A DNA stretch of 64,000 bases from Parvibaculum sedimenti (GCF_009184905.1 NZ_WESC01000011.1:55779-119778), one strand, 5' to 3'; shown: positions 32,577-43,042, numbered from the stretch's first letter. Made by a program: numbers and translations. The notes: a model not told the origin generated them from the sequence alone.

Positions 32577-33287
32577 TCAGGCCTTGCCCGCGGCCCAGGC
32601 CGCGTAGCCTTTGGCGCGAAGCCCGCAAGCCGGACATTTGCCGCAACCATAGCCCCAGTCGTGGCGATGCGTGCGGTCGCCGCGATAGCAGCTATGCGTG
32701 TGTTCGAGGACGAGCTCGACCAGCGCCTTGCCGCCAAGCTGTTCGGCAAGCGTCCATGTGGCGGCCTTGTCGATCCACATCAAGGGCGTCTCGATGGTGA
32801 ATTCACGGTCCATGCCGAGGCTGATGGCGCGCCCAAGTGTCTGCAGCGTGTCATTGCGACAGTCGGGGTAGCCGGAATAATCGGTCTCGCACATGCCGCC
32901 GACGATGTGGGTTGCACCGCGCCTGTAGCCAAGCGCAGCGGCATAGGTGAGGAAGAGAAGGTTGCGGCCCGGAACGAATGTGCTCGGCAGGCCGTTTTCC
33001 ATCATTTCGATTTCGACGTCGCGGGTAAGCGCCGTTTCGCTGATGCGGCCGAGTTCGGGCAATGAGATCGTGTGATCGGGGCCGAGCGAAGCGCCCCAGC
33101 CGGGAAAGCGCGCCAGCTCCTCGCGCAGTTTCGCGCGGCATTCGAGTTCGATTACATGTGTCTGTCCATAATCGAATCCAACGGTTTCCACGTTCTCGAA
33201 GCGGTCGAGCGCCCAGGCGAGACAGACAGTCGAGTCCTGCCCGCCAGAGAAAAGCACCAGCGCCTTGCCGCTTTTTGTTGTGGTCAT
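32577..33287 (-). CDS. queC: 7-cyano-7-deazaguanine synthase QueC
   Basis: QueC uses ATP and ammonia to convert 7-carboxy-7-deazaguanine to preQ0. The 236-residue protein has the PP-loop SGGQDSTV, and the C-terminal zinc site with cysteines in CYRGD and [16 protein letters not shown]. It is first in the que operon, and I see no clear preQ1 riboswitch in the 135 bases upstream, which contain a terminator for the upstream gene. Confidence 0.96.
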   Translation of the reverse strand: MTTTKSGKALVLFSGGQDSTVCLAWALDRFENVETVGFDYGQTHVIELECRAKLREELARFPGWGASLGPDHTISLPELGRISETALTRDVEIEMMENGLPSTFVPGRNLLFLTYAAALGYRRGATHIVGGMCETDYSGYPDCRNDTLQTLGRAISLGMDREFTIETPLMWIDKAATWTLAEQLGGKALVELVLEHTHSCYRGDRTHRHDWGYGCGKCPACGLRAKGYAAWAAGKA

Positions 33288-33347
33288 GTGAGAAATCGCT
33301 CCGTTCGGGGGTGTTGAACAGGAGCGGGGCGTCCGCGTCAAGCGAGA

Positions 33348-33383
33348 CAAAAAGAAGCCCCGGGAAGCGGACTTCCCGGGGCT
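33348..33383 (-). terminator. Terminator of the DUF1302 gene
   Basis: On the minus strand AGCCCCGGGAAG, a four-base loop and CTTCCCGGGGCT (33356-33367 and 33372-33383, perfect 12-bp stem) are followed by TCTTTTTGTC. It separates the DUF1302 gene from queC. Confidence 0.85.
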
Positions 33384-33422
33384 GGTTTTCTCATCCGCAC
33401 CCCGAAGGGCGCGGTGTTTCGC

Positions 33423-35318
33423 TTAGAAGGCGTAGGAGAGACTCAGCGTCGCGAAATCACGATCCGTGAAGTCGTTGTACCAGCCGCCACCGAAGGTAGA
33501 GGTCCAGCTCAGGCTCGCCTTGTAGCTCTGGTAGGTGCCGTCCACGCCGAGCGACACTTCCTTGAGGCCGCTGAGATAGTTGGCGGTATTCGGGCCGGGC
33601 GAATAGCCGACCACATCATGACGCCAAGCGACGTTGGGAGTCAGAGTGACGGAAGTTCCAAAGGCGTTTGGATAGTCTACTGAAAGAATCGCGCGATAAC
33701 CCGACGAGAAGTCCGTGGCATATTGCGGATGGGTTGCACCGTTCGCGAGGATCAATGCCGCAAAGTAGTTCCTGATACCACCTTCGCGACCTGCCTGATT
33801 GAGCGGGTAGTGGCTGGCATCCGGAACATAGACGAAGCCGGCATTGAACACGAAGATGCCGCTGTCGGCGCCAAGATTGCGGGGAATGAAATCTGAAGCG
33901 GAAAAAGACGTGATCGTGCCGATCTGTCCCTGCCACGCATCAAGGTCGATATGAGTGAGCGTCGACTGGTTCACGCCAGGCAGGTATGGCAGAGAGCTGA
34001 AGCTATCTACCGTATGGCCTGTGAGTGCGCTGGAGAGTACCGAGGAGGCGCCAAGGCCGTCGATTTGGGAGGCGTTGAGTTCGTAATCGGAGATGCCGAA
34101 CGGCATTTTCGGCGAAAAGGTCGCTTCGCCTGACACTGCGGTGCCTTCAATGGTTGTCGAGAAACTGGCGCCAATCATCTGTATCTGCGGGAAATCATGG
34201 AAATACGAACCTTGGTTCGCACCATATGCAAAAGCGGCCAACGCCCCGTCCGCATCCGCGCAATCGTAACCCAAACCCGAAACGATTGAGCAGGCAGTCG
34301 TTGTATCAACGCCGCCATTCTGGAAGCCCAGATAGGGCAGGCGGCTCGAATAGTGGGTGTAGTAGAGGCCGAAGTCTGTGCCCGTTCCTACGTCTTCAGC
34401 GTAGTAGTGAGCTGCGACGCCAAACTGATCGGCGTTGCTCCAGCCACGGTCTTCAGATCTCGGGATGTGGATGCCCGCAAGGCCGAGGCTGTCGTCCACG
34501 ACGCCGGAATAGGCGGGGAACGATCCCTTGCCTACGATGTCGTCGGTCGAGAAGAAGGAGCCCGCAGGATCGAGTTCCGTGCGCTTGTAGGAGAACTGCC
34601 AGAACGCTTCAACCGTCAGGTTATCCGTCATCGAGAACGAGCCGTAGACCATCGGCATCGGAGTCATTGCGTCTTTCAATTCGGCGCCGGGCGTACGAAG
34701 CGCCGTCACGTCGAAAGCCTGAAAGTTGTTGATGCCGCCGGTGATGAAGAGGCTTTCGCCCCAGTTCAAAGCCTGCTTGCCGACGCGGAGCGTCGCCGCG
34801 TGGCCATCAATGTCCCATTTGCCGTAAACGAACGCGTCGAGGACGTTCACGTTGTAATCGAGCTGGCCCTTGCCGTCATGCGACAGATCGCGGAAGCGAA
34901 GGTCGTTCTTGGCGTAGACGCCATTGTAGTAGGCCGTCGGACGAACGAAGACGCCGTAGTTCTCCCACTTCATCTCAACGTCGGCCGTTACGCGGCCGAT
35001 GGCGTCCGTAAGATCCCAACGGTTGAAATTGAGATCGCCATTGTCGGAATTGACGCCCGTCACGCGGCCGTCGCTGCCGGGGCAACCCCCGTTTTCCTTC
35101 GAAACGTGTTCACAGCTTCGGTTGCTGGTGCGCATCGTCGCGCCGAGCGACACCGTGGTGTCGATCGAAAGATCGATGTCGCCGAACTTGTAGGATTCGG
35201 CATGTGCTGCGCCTGCGAATAGAAGCGTGCTCGCGATGGCCGCAAAAAATGTTGATTTCAACTTAAGCCCTTGTGCCTGTTCATTCGTGACAGGCGACGT
35301 TCCCGCCGATACTCTCAT
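33423..35318 (-). CDS. DUF1302 family outer-membrane protein
   Basis: The 631-residue protein has a signal peptide (LKSTFFAAIASTLLFAGAAHA, about residues 21-41) and then repeated amphipathic beta-strands rich in aromatic residues and glycine, ending with SLSYAF, as in outer-membrane barrels. DUF1302 proteins are commonly found with DUF1329 proteins; no reaction is known with certainty. The gene is read from ATG 35318; a TTG just before the signal peptide could also serve. It is followed by a strong terminator. A PadR gene is divergent, and the DUF1329 gene is 3.2 kb away beyond eno. Confidence 0.85.
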   Translation of the reverse strand: MRVSAGTSPVTNEQAQGLKLKSTFFAAIASTLLFAGAAHAESYKFGDIDLSIDTTVSLGATMRTSNRSCEHVSKENGGCPGSDGRVTGVNSDNGDLNFNRWDLTDAIGRVTADVEMKWENYGVFVRPTAYYNGVYAKNDLRFRDLSHDGKGQLDYNVNVLDAFVYGKWDIDGHAATLRVGKQALNWGESLFITGGINNFQAFDVTALRTPGAELKDAMTPMPMVYGSFSMTDNLTVEAFWQFSYKRTELDPAGSFFSTDDIVGKGSFPAYSGVVDDSLGLAGIHIPRSEDRGWSNADQFGVAAHYYAEDVGTGTDFGLYYTHYSSRLPYLGFQNGGVDTTTACSIVSGLGYDCADADGALAAFAYGANQGSYFHDFPQIQMIGASFSTTIEGTAVSGEATFSPKMPFGISDYELNASQIDGLGASSVLSSALTGHTVDSFSSLPYLPGVNQSTLTHIDLDAWQGQIGTITSFSASDFIPRNLGADSGIFVFNAGFVYVPDASHYPLNQAGREGGIRNYFAALILANGATHPQYATDFSSGYRAILSVDYPNAFGTSVTLTPNVAWRHDVVGYSPGPNTANYLSGLKEVSLGVDGTYQSYKASLSWTSTFGGGWYNDFTDRDFATLSLSYAF

Positions 35319-35375
35319 TGTAATGGTTTCTCCCGCTTACTCGGATTCGGGGCCCCCCGTGGGCCCGAAAGACTG

Positions 35376-35396
35376 GTAGCCGGAAGAACCGGCTAC
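35376..35396 (-). promoter_or_regulatory. Hairpin in the leader of the DUF1302 gene
   Basis: GTAGCCGG (35376-35383), AAGAA and CCGGCTAC (35389-35396) form a perfect 8-bp stem about 60 bases upstream of the DUF1302 start codon, next to a GC-rich palindromic stretch (about 35350-35366). It may be a structured 5' leader or part of an operator; no function can be shown. Confidence 0.35.
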
Positions 35397-35457
35397 TCTG
35401 GTTAGGGTGCCGACGCGTTCACGAGGAGGTGTGTGCGTCAGTCGTTGTGATTCTTAA

Positions 35458-35476
35458 TTAGGTGCAAAAAACCTAA
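35458..35476. promoter_or_regulatory. Possible PadR operator between the DUF1302 and padR genes
   Basis: TTAGGTGCAAAAAACCTAA is an inverted repeat (TTAGGT-N7-ACCTAA) in the 230-base divergent intergenic region. Its place between a PadR gene and its divergent neighbour suggests an operator. It does not closely match one known PadR site, so this is inference. Confidence 0.35.
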
Positions 35477-35548
35477 CGGTGAAACGCTTATAAATAATTC
35501 ACTTAAGGTTCCGCAAGGGCCTGATCTGCTGACGGGGAGGGAAGCGGG

Positions 35549-36118
35549 TTGAATACAAAGGAACTGTTGCTCAGTGTCCTCATGTCGGGGCCGGCAACCG
35601 GGTACGACATCAAGAAAGTCCTCGAAAACGAGGTTTCCGAGGTCGTCGACGTGACGATCAGCAATATCTATCCGGCGTTGAACGAGCTGGCCGCGGAGGG
35701 GCTGGTGAGTTGCGAGCGGGTGGAGCAGGAAAATCGCCCGAACAAGAAGGTTTACGCGATCACGGATGCGGGCCGGGAGGTCTGCCTGCATGCGCTGATG
35801 ACGTCGCCAGCGCGCCACAGGCTGCGGTCGGAGTTTATGTTCATCCTGAGCTTTGCGCCCTATCTGCCGAAATCGCGGGCCGCGGAGCTGCTTGAGCAGC
35901 GGCTGGCGGAGATAGACGAAACAGAAGAAACGCTGCGGACGCTGGGTAAAGGCGAAGGGCCGTTGGCCAAGGGAGCTTTGCTGCCTGGGCAAAAGTTCTG
36001 CGTTGGGCTCGGCCGCGCTCTGCTCGAAGCAGAGCGAAGCTATATCCGCGAGAACAGCCATTGGTTGCTTGCGCCGGACCGGGATGTCGAACCGGTTATG
36101 GAGCTTGCGGCGCACTGA
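35549..36118 (+). CDS. PadR family transcriptional regulator
   Basis: The 189-residue protein has the PadR winged helix in the first ~80 residues (SGPATGYDIKKVLENE, ISNIYPALNELAAEGLVS, NKKVYAITDAGREV) and a C-terminal helical region of the Vir_act_alpha_C type. Translation is from TTG 35549 after a GGGGAGGG stretch; no other start fits as well. It is divergent from the DUF1302 gene, which it probably regulates, since PadR genes usually control a neighbour. A hairpin follows. Confidence 0.85.
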   Translation: MNTKELLLSVLMSGPATGYDIKKVLENEVSEVVDVTISNIYPALNELAAEGLVSCERVEQENRPNKKVYAITDAGREVCLHALMTSPARHRLRSEFMFILSFAPYLPKSRAAELLEQRLAEIDETEETLRTLGKGEGPLAKGALLPGQKFCVGLGRALLEAERSYIRENSHWLLAPDRDVEPVMELAAH

Positions 36119-36142
36119 TTGCAGCCGCGCAGGCATAACGAT

Positions 36143-36180
36143 CCCCATGCAGATGATTTGTCGTCTGCATGGGGCTTGTT
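36143..36180 (+). terminator. Hairpin after padR
   Basis: CCCCATGCAGA (36143-36153) pairs with TCTGCATGGGG (36164-36174), followed by CTTGTT, a weak T-rich tail. It is a likely terminator of the PadR gene. Confidence 0.6.
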
Positions 36181-37722
<1,542 letters not shown>

Positions 37723-37735
37723 GCGACCGCTGTTG

Positions 37736-37769
37736 AGCGTTGAGCGCCAAAGGCGCTCAACGCTTTTTG
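37736..37769. terminator. Bidirectional terminator between eno and tetR
   Basis: AGCGTTGAGCGCC (37736-37748), AAA, and GGCGCTCAACGCT (37752-37764) form a perfect 13-bp stem followed by TTTTT. The stop codon of the convergent TetR gene (37757-37759) is inside the stem, so the same bases code for its end. Confidence 0.85.
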
Positions 37770-38341
37770 ATTGCCTTCAGCATGAAATCGGCGAGGGCGT
37801 TTGCCTGCTCAATCAGGCTTTCGCCGTGATATTGCGCGACCATGATCGGGTTGTGAAACTTGACCATGGCCGCGATCATCACCGCGGCCGTCCCTTCGAT
37901 ATCGTCGATCTCGAATTCGCCTTTCCTCACGCCATCTTCAAGGATCGAGGCGAAAATGCTGATGAGCACCTTCTCGTGGCGGGCCACGATGGGCCAGCGC
38001 TCGGTAGTGGCAGCGACGACCGTTTCGTGGACCTCGCCGTTTCGCGTGTATCGATCGCGATTGAACTCATGCACCCCGACGATGAATTCCCGCACCCGGG
38101 CTGACGCACAGGATGGCTGGCGGGCAATGGCACGGGCATTGTCTTCGGCAAGCGCGAGCCAGATTTCCGACACAGCCTCAATCAAGGCGGCCTTTGTCGG
38201 AAAGAACCGATAGATATTCGCGGGCGACATGCGGCAATGCTTGGCTACGTCGGCCACCGTCGTCTTGATATGGCCGTGACGCTGAATCTGCGCCGACGCC
38301 GAGGCGACGATGCGATCCCGCGTGTCCTCCATGACACTCAT
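37757..38341 (-). CDS. TetR family transcriptional regulator
   Basis: The 194-residue protein has an N-terminal helix-turn-helix at about residues 6-52 (RDRIVASASAQIQRHGHIKT, VADVAKHCRMSPANIYRFFP) and a ligand-binding C-terminal part. The start at 38341 is preceded by a GGAGGAA site; an upstream in-frame ATG at 38398 lacks one. It is divergent from the DUF1329 gene, with palindromes between, so control of that gene and of itself is likely. Its ligand is unknown. The stop codon lies in the eno terminator stem. Confidence 0.86.
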   Translation of the reverse strand: MSVMEDTRDRIVASASAQIQRHGHIKTTVADVAKHCRMSPANIYRFFPTKAALIEAVSEIWLALAEDNARAIARQPSCASARVREFIVGVHEFNRDRYTRNGEVHETVVAATTERWPIVARHEKVLISIFASILEDGVRKGEFEIDDIEGTAAVMIAAMVKFHNPIMVAQYHGESLIEQANALADFMLKAIKKR

Positions 38342-38365
38342 TGAGCCATTCCTCCCCAGTAACGG

Positions 38366-38382
38366 CTGATAAAATCGATCAG
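38366..38382. promoter_or_regulatory. Possible operator near the tetR start
   Basis: CTGAT-AAAATCG-ATCAG is an inverted repeat (5-7-5) 25 bases upstream of the TetR start. The arms are short. It could be a TetR site. Confidence 0.35.
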
Positions 38383-38459
38383 AACGCCATAACGCCACAA
38401 AGGCAAGGGCTTAAGGAGCTTTTGTGTTCCATTGTGACCGCCTGAGGCGTCACGTTGAG

Positions 38460-38491
38460 TATTGACAAAAAACGAATATTATCAGTCAATA
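38460..38491. promoter_or_regulatory. Inverted repeat over the DUF1329 gene promoter
   Basis: TATTGAC (38460-38466) and GTCAATA (38485-38491), 18 bases apart, flank an A/T-rich stretch. The left arm contains TTGACA (38462-38467), a good -35 element for the DUF1329 gene. A regulator bound here would block it. The likely protein is the divergent TetR. Confidence 0.4.
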
Positions 38492-38549
38492 GCCGTAGAA
38501 AATTAGAACACACATTTCAGTGTAGAGTATCAGAGGGAGGTTTCATTCG

Positions 38550-39902
38550 ATGAAGGTGTCGAAACTCGCCATCGCGCTCGCAGTTTGCGCGCCGGTGGTA
38601 GCGAATGCCGCTGTGCCCGAGGGGCAGGCGAATCGTCTTGGTAATGATCTGACGCCCATCGGCGCAGAAAAGGCCGGCGAAGGCGATATCCCGGCCTGGA
38701 CGGGCGGGTTGTCCTCGGTTCCGAGCAATGTGAGCTACAAGCCGGGTCAGCATGTTGCCGATCCCTTCGCCAGCGACCCGATCAAATACACGGTCACGCC
38801 GGCCAATGCGGACAAGTATTCCGCCATCCTCACCGATGGTCAGAAGGCCCTGCTGAAGACCTATCCGGACTACAAGCTGAACGTCTATGAGACGCGTCGC
38901 AGCTGCGCCTATCCGGAAAAGGTCTACGCGGCCACGAAGAACAACGCCAAGGTCGGTGAACTCATCGGCGGCGGTTCGGGCGTTGGCGGCGCGATCATGG
39001 GCTTCCCGTTCCCGGTTCCGAACAATGCGTTCGAAATCATGTGGAACCACACGCTGCGTTATCGCTCGTTCAAGCTGACGCGGCAGTTTGCGGCGGCGGC
39101 AGTGACGCGCGGCGGCGACTACACGCTGACGATCGTTCAGGACGAAGCACTCTTCCCCTGGTCCGACCCGACGAAGACGAAGGCTGAAGAGCTCAACAAC
39201 ATTTCGCTCTACTACCTGTCGAACACGATCGCTCCGGCACGTGAAGCTGGCAACGTCATCCTCGTGTACGATGCCCTCAACGCGACGCTCAATGGCGGCC
39301 GTCAGGCCTGGCAGTACAGCCCCGGCACGCGCCGCGTTCGGCGCGCTCCGAACATCGCCTACGACAATCCCGGCACGAACTCGGACGGTCTGTCGACCTC
39401 TGATGCCTTCGACGGCTACAACGGCGCGCTCGATCGTTACGACTGGTCGGTCATCGACAAGAAGCCGATGCTGGTTGCGGCGAACTCCTTCAAGACCGAT
39501 GCGATCAAGTACAAGGACTTCCTGAAGCCCGGCCACGTCAACCAGGACGCGGTCCGGTACGAAGTCCACCGCACGTGGAACTTCGAAGCGAAGCTGCGCC
39601 CCAACACGCGCCACGTCTATGCCCGTCGCGTTTATCACAACGACGAAGACTCGTGGCAGGTCTCGGCCGCCGAGCTCTATGACGGTCGCGGTCAGCTCTG
39701 GCGCGTCCAGGAAGTCCAGCAGATCCCGCACTACGAAGTTCCGCTCTGCGGCACGGGTGCCGAGATCGTCTACGATCTGCAGGCGGGCCGCTATCTCGCG
39801 CTGGCCATGCAGAACGAAGAGCCGGCGGTGAACTACTTCGCCGACGAGCTCGATGCGAGCCGCTATACGCCGAACGCCATCCGGCAGTTGGGCGTACGGT
39901 AA
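38550..39902 (+). CDS. DUF1329 family periplasmic/outer-membrane protein
   Basis: The 450-residue protein has a signal peptide ending near ANA (MKVSKLAIALAVCAPVVANA) and then the DUF1329 start AVPEGQANRLGNDLTPIGAEKAGEGDIPAWTG-like region, with YSPGTRRVRRAPNIAYDNP and EVHRTWNFEAKLRPNTRHVYARR further on. This is a LolB/LppX-like lipid-binding fold family in the wider literature, but its own function is not established. It normally partners with DUF1302, here 3.2 kb away, and is divergent from a TetR gene. A strong terminator follows. Confidence 0.85.
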   Translation: MKVSKLAIALAVCAPVVANAAVPEGQANRLGNDLTPIGAEKAGEGDIPAWTGGLSSVPSNVSYKPGQHVADPFASDPIKYTVTPANADKYSAILTDGQKALLKTYPDYKLNVYETRRSCAYPEKVYAATKNNAKVGELIGGGSGVGGAIMGFPFPVPNNAFEIMWNHTLRYRSFKLTRQFAAAAVTRGGDYTLTIVQDEALFPWSDPTKTKAEELNNISLYYLSNTIAPAREAGNVILVYDALNATLNGGRQAWQYSPGTRRVRRAPNIAYDNPGTNSDGLSTSDAFDGYNGALDRYDWSVIDKKPMLVAANSFKTDAIKYKDFLKPGHVNQDAVRYEVHRTWNFEAKLRPNTRHVYARRVYHNDEDSWQVSAAELYDGRGQLWRVQEVQQIPHYEVPLCGTGAEIVYDLQAGRYLALAMQNEEPAVNYFADELDASRYTPNAIRQLGVR

Positions 39903-39930
39903 GTTCCCTCCACGATCTTGCCGTTAAACT

Positions 39931-39965
39931 GGACTGCGTCGCCGAGGCGACGCAGTCCTTTTTTA
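39931..39965 (+). terminator. Terminator of the DUF1329 gene
   Basis: GGACTGCGTCGCC (39931-39943), GA, and GGCGACGCAGTCC (39946-39958) form a perfect 13-bp stem followed by TTTTTT. Confidence 0.9.
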
Positions 39966-40043
39966 TGCGTTGCTATCACGGCGTTGGGGTGCTCTCGCGA
40001 GCGCTATTGACGAGGGGAATCCCTCTGTGATTCCTTGTTGTTC

Positions 40044-40400
40044 ATGAAGGAAATGGGCTTGATTCGAACGAGAGAACCGCTCCGCCTGCGCCATGCGCTG
40101 GTGCCGCTCGTCTGCGCCATCGTCATTAGCTATTTCGCCTACCACGCGGTTTATGGGCGCCACGGCTTCATCGCCTGGCTGAGCCTTCAAAATCATGTCG
40201 ACACGCTCGATCAGCAGCTTGCCGAGGTGCGCAGCGCCCGCGAGCAGCTTGACCGGCAGGTGGCGCTTCTGAGGACCGGCAGCCTCGATCCCGACCTTCT
40301 CGATGAACGCGCCCGGGCGACCCTCGGCTTTGCCAATCCGAACGACATCGTGATTTTCCGCGATCGTTCCGCCACCGGCACCGCGCAGCAGAAGCGCTAA
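40044..40400 (+). CDS. ftsB: FtsB/DivIC septum formation initiator family protein
   Basis: The 118-residue protein has a short cytoplasmic N-terminus, one membrane helix (LVPLVCAIVISYFAYHAVYG) and a coiled coil (ISLQNHVDTLDQQLAEVRSA-like region with DRQVALLR), then LDERARATLGFANPNDIVIF, typical of the FtsB periplasmic tail. It joins FtsL and FtsQ in the divisome. Starts at TTG 40035, ATG 40044 and ATG 40053 are all possible. Its place between the enolase region and pdhA is usual in alphaproteobacteria. Confidence 0.85.
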   Translation: MKEMGLIRTREPLRLRHALVPLVCAIVISYFAYHAVYGRHGFIAWLSLQNHVDTLDQQLAEVRSAREQLDRQVALLRTGSLDPDLLDERARATLGFANPNDIVIFRDRSATGTAQQKR

Positions 40401-40419
40401 CCCATTGGCGCCAAAGGTC

Positions 40420-40452
40420 GATTAACCGAAACTAGGTTAATCTTCGTTTTCT
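40420..40452 (+). terminator. AT-rich hairpin after ftsB, or operator before pdhA
   Basis: GATTAACC (40420-40427) and GGTTAATC (40435-40442) form a perfect 8-bp stem with a seven-base loop, followed by TTCGTTTTC. It may end ftsB transcription. Because the next palindrome is in the pdhA promoter region, it could also be a protein-binding site. Confidence 0.5.
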
Positions 40453-40453
40453 G

Positions 40454-40467
40454 GTTTGAAATCAAAC
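40454..40467. promoter_or_regulatory. Palindrome in the pdhA upstream region
   Basis: GTTTGAAATCAAAC is a perfect palindrome (6-2-6) about 104 bases upstream of the pdhA start codon. It may be an operator controlling the PDH operon. No regulator is shown. Confidence 0.4.
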
Positions 40468-40570
40468 ATTTACGTTGCGAGTCTAGTATTCTGCTTCGGC
40501 GGTGAGCTCGAGCGCGGATCCATTTCTCCGCTCGCGGGTTGCCTCTCCTGAACCTGAAGCGGAAGACAAG

Positions 40571-41653
40571 ATGGCCACCAAACCGAAACGACCTGCGAAG
40601 CAGGCGAGCGCCAAACCAGCCGTCCGACCAGCAGCAAGCAAGAAGTCCGCGAAGACCGAAGGTCCGCCACCGCTTTCGCGCGAGGAGGATCTCAAGGCCT
40701 ATCGCGAGATGCTGCTGATCCGTCGCTTCGAGGAGAAGGCGGGGCAGATGTACGGCATGGGGCTGATCGGTGGCTTCTGCCATCTCTATATCGGCCAGGA
40801 AGCTGTTGTTGTCGGCATTCTCGGCGCCGCGAAGGAAGGGGACCAGATCGTCACCGGCTATCGCGACCACGGCCACATGCTCGCCTGTGGCATGGATGCC
40901 AAAGGCGTCATGGCGGAGCTGACGGGGCGCTCCGGCGGCTATTCGCACGGCAAGGGCGGCTCGATGCACATGTTCAGCGTCGAGAAGCGCTTCTATGGCG
41001 GCCACGGCATCGTCGGCGCGCAGGTGCCGATTGGGACTGGCCTTGCCTTTGCCAACAAATATCGCGGCAACGATCATGTAAGTCTGACCTTCTTCGGCGA
41101 CGGCGCGGCGAACCAGGGGCAGGTCTATGAGAGCTTCAACATGGCAGAGCTCTGGCGGCTGCCAGTCATCTATGTGATCGAGAACAATCAATATGCGATG
41201 GGCACTTCCATCGCGCGCGCCTCTGCGCAGACCAATCTTTCCAAGCGTGGCGTCAGCTTCAACATTCCCGGCGAGCAGGTGGACGGCATGGATGTGCGCG
41301 CGGTGCGCGCCGCCGCCATCAAAGCAGCGGAATGGTGCCGGGCGGGCAACGGGCCCTACATTCTTGAGATGATGACCTATCGCTATCGCGGCCACTCGAT
41401 GTCCGATCCGGCGAAATATCGCGCCAAGGAAGAAGTGAACAAGATGCGGCAGGAGCATGACCCGATCGAGCAGGTCCGGCACCGGCTGCTTGAGGGCGGT
41501 ATGACAGAGGATGATCTGAAGGAGATCGACAAGGACATCAGGGCGACCGTCAACGAAGCGGCCGAGTTCGCGCAGTCGAGCCCGGAACCCGATCCGTCGG
41601 AACTCTGGACGGATGTGTTGGCCGACAAGGATCATACGGCGGTGAGGGCCTGA
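40571..41653 (+). CDS. pdhA: Pyruvate dehydrogenase E1 component, alpha subunit
   Basis: The alpha subunit of the thiamine-diphosphate E1 decarboxylates pyruvate. The 360-residue protein has a lysine/alanine-rich N-terminal extension ([17 protein letters not shown]), then [28 protein letters not shown], the ThDP motif [17 protein letters not shown] with NQYAMGTS, and the phosphorylation-loop-like [18 protein letters not shown] 40571 is chosen over the upstream GTG at 40502 because it gives the normal N-terminus. It is first of the pdhA-pdhB-pdhC-lpd operon. Confidence 0.95.
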   Translation: MATKPKRPAKQASAKPAVRPAASKKSAKTEGPPPLSREEDLKAYREMLLIRRFEEKAGQMYGMGLIGGFCHLYIGQEAVVVGILGAAKEGDQIVTGYRDHGHMLACGMDAKGVMAELTGRSGGYSHGKGGSMHMFSVEKRFYGGHGIVGAQVPIGTGLAFANKYRGNDHVSLTFFGDGAANQGQVYESFNMAELWRLPVIYVIENNQYAMGTSIARASAQTNLSKRGVSFNIPGEQVDGMDVRAVRAAAIKAAEWCRAGNGPYILEMMTYRYRGHSMSDPAKYRAKEEVNKMRQEHDPIEQVRHRLLEGGMTEDDLKEIDKDIRATVNEAAEFAQSSPEPDPSELWTDVLADKDHTAVRA

Positions 41654-41655
41654 CC

Positions 41656-43029
41656 ATGGCGACGAATATTCTGATGCCCGCCCTCTCCCCGACGATGGAA
41701 GAGGGCACGCTGGCAAAATGGCTTGTGAAGGAGGGTGACGAGGTTCGCTCCGGCGACGTCATTGCCGAGATCGAAACCGACAAGGCGACTATGGAGGTCG
41801 AGGCGGTCGATGAAGGCCGCATCGCGAAGCTCGTCGTTCCCGCTGGCACCGAGAACGTGAAGGTGAACAGCGTCATCGCTGTGCTGGCGGAAGAAGGCGA
41901 GAGCCTTGCCGCGACGCCAGCGCTGCAAGCGCCCGCCGCTGCGGACGAGGCGCCGAAGCCGGTTGCGGCTGCTGCTATGGCCGAGTCGGCTGCGCCGAAA
42001 GTTGTGTTTGATGTAAAGGCCGATCCCGAAATCCCGGCAGGCACCGAATTCACGACCATGACGGTGCGCGAGGCGTTGCGCGACGCCATGGCCGAGGAGA
42101 TGCGCCGCGATCCGGGCGTCTTCGTCATGGGCGAGGAAGTGGCGCAGTATCATGGCGCTTACAAGGTGACACAGGGGCTGCTCGAAGAGTTCGGACCGGT
42201 TCGCGTGTTCGATACTCCGATTACGGAGCATGGCTTTACGGGTCTCGGTGTCGGCGCGTCCTTCGCGGGGCTTCGTCCCATCGTCGAATTCATGACCTTC
42301 AATTTCGCCATGCAGGCGATGGACCAGATCATCAACTCCGCCGCCAAGACGCGCTACATGTCGGGTGGCCAGATGGGCGCGCCCATTGTGTTCCGCGGGC
42401 CCAATGGCCCGGCGGCTCGCGTCGCCGCACAGCACAGCCAGGATTATACGTCCTGGTATGCTCATATTCCCGGACTCATCGTCATCGCGCCTTACTCGGC
42501 GGCGGACGCCAAGGGACTTCTCAAGGCAGCGATCCGCGATCCAAATCCGGTGATTTTCCTCGAGAATGAAATTCTCTACGGCAAGAGCTTCGAGGTGCCG
42601 AAGCTCGACGATTATGTGCTGCCCATCGGCAAGGCGCGCGTGCTGAAGGAAGGCACGGACGTCACCATCGTTTCGCATAGCCACGGTCTCGTTTATTGCA
42701 TCGAGGCGGCGGAAAAGCTCGCGGCGCAAGGCATCAATGCCGAGATCGTCGATCTGCGCACGATCCGGCCTCTCGACATCGACACGGTCGTCGCTTCGGT
42801 GAAAAAGACGAACCGTCTGGTGACCGTCGAAGAGACCTGGCCCGTCTGCGGCATTGGTGCGGAGATTGCCGCGCAGGTGCAGGCCAAAGCCTTCGATTGG
42901 CTCGATGCTCCGATCCTGCGCGTGACGCAGAAGGATGTGCCGATGCCCTATGCGGCCAATCTCGAAAAGCTTGCGCTGCCGAGCGCGGATGAGGTGGTAG
43001 AGGCGGTGAAAGCCGTCTGCTACCGCTAA
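41656..43029 (+). CDS. pdhB: Pyruvate dehydrogenase E1 component, beta subunit, with N-terminal lipoyl domain
   Basis: The 457-residue protein joins an N-terminal lipoyl domain (about residues 1-80, lipoyl lysine in [10 protein letters not shown]) through an alanine/proline-rich linker to a full E1-beta domain (from about residue 130, with [18 protein letters not shown] and [19 protein letters not shown]). The added lipoyl domain is a feature of many alphaproteobacterial PDH complexes. It starts two bases after pdhA. Confidence 0.96.
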   Translation: MATNILMPALSPTMEEGTLAKWLVKEGDEVRSGDVIAEIETDKATMEVEAVDEGRIAKLVVPAGTENVKVNSVIAVLAEEGESLAATPALQAPAAADEAPKPVAAAAMAESAAPKVVFDVKADPEIPAGTEFTTMTVREALRDAMAEEMRRDPGVFVMGEEVAQYHGAYKVTQGLLEEFGPVRVFDTPITEHGFTGLGVGASFAGLRPIVEFMTFNFAMQAMDQIINSAAKTRYMSGGQMGAPIVFRGPNGPAARVAAQHSQDYTSWYAHIPGLIVIAPYSAADAKGLLKAAIRDPNPVIFLENEILYGKSFEVPKLDDYVLPIGKARVLKEGTDVTIVSHSHGLVYCIEAAEKLAAQGINAEIVDLRTIRPLDIDTVVASVKKTNRLVTVEETWPVCGIGAEIAAQVQAKAFDWLDAPILRVTQKDVPMPYAANLEKLALPSADEVVEAVKAVCYR

Positions 43030-43042
43030 AGGGAGCGCGAAT

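Noticed and set aside
33288..33422. A preQ1 riboswitch in front of queC
   Set aside because: I looked for a preQ1-I or preQ1-II-like short pseudoknot with a C-rich tail. The region has only the terminator of the upstream gene and no convincing match.
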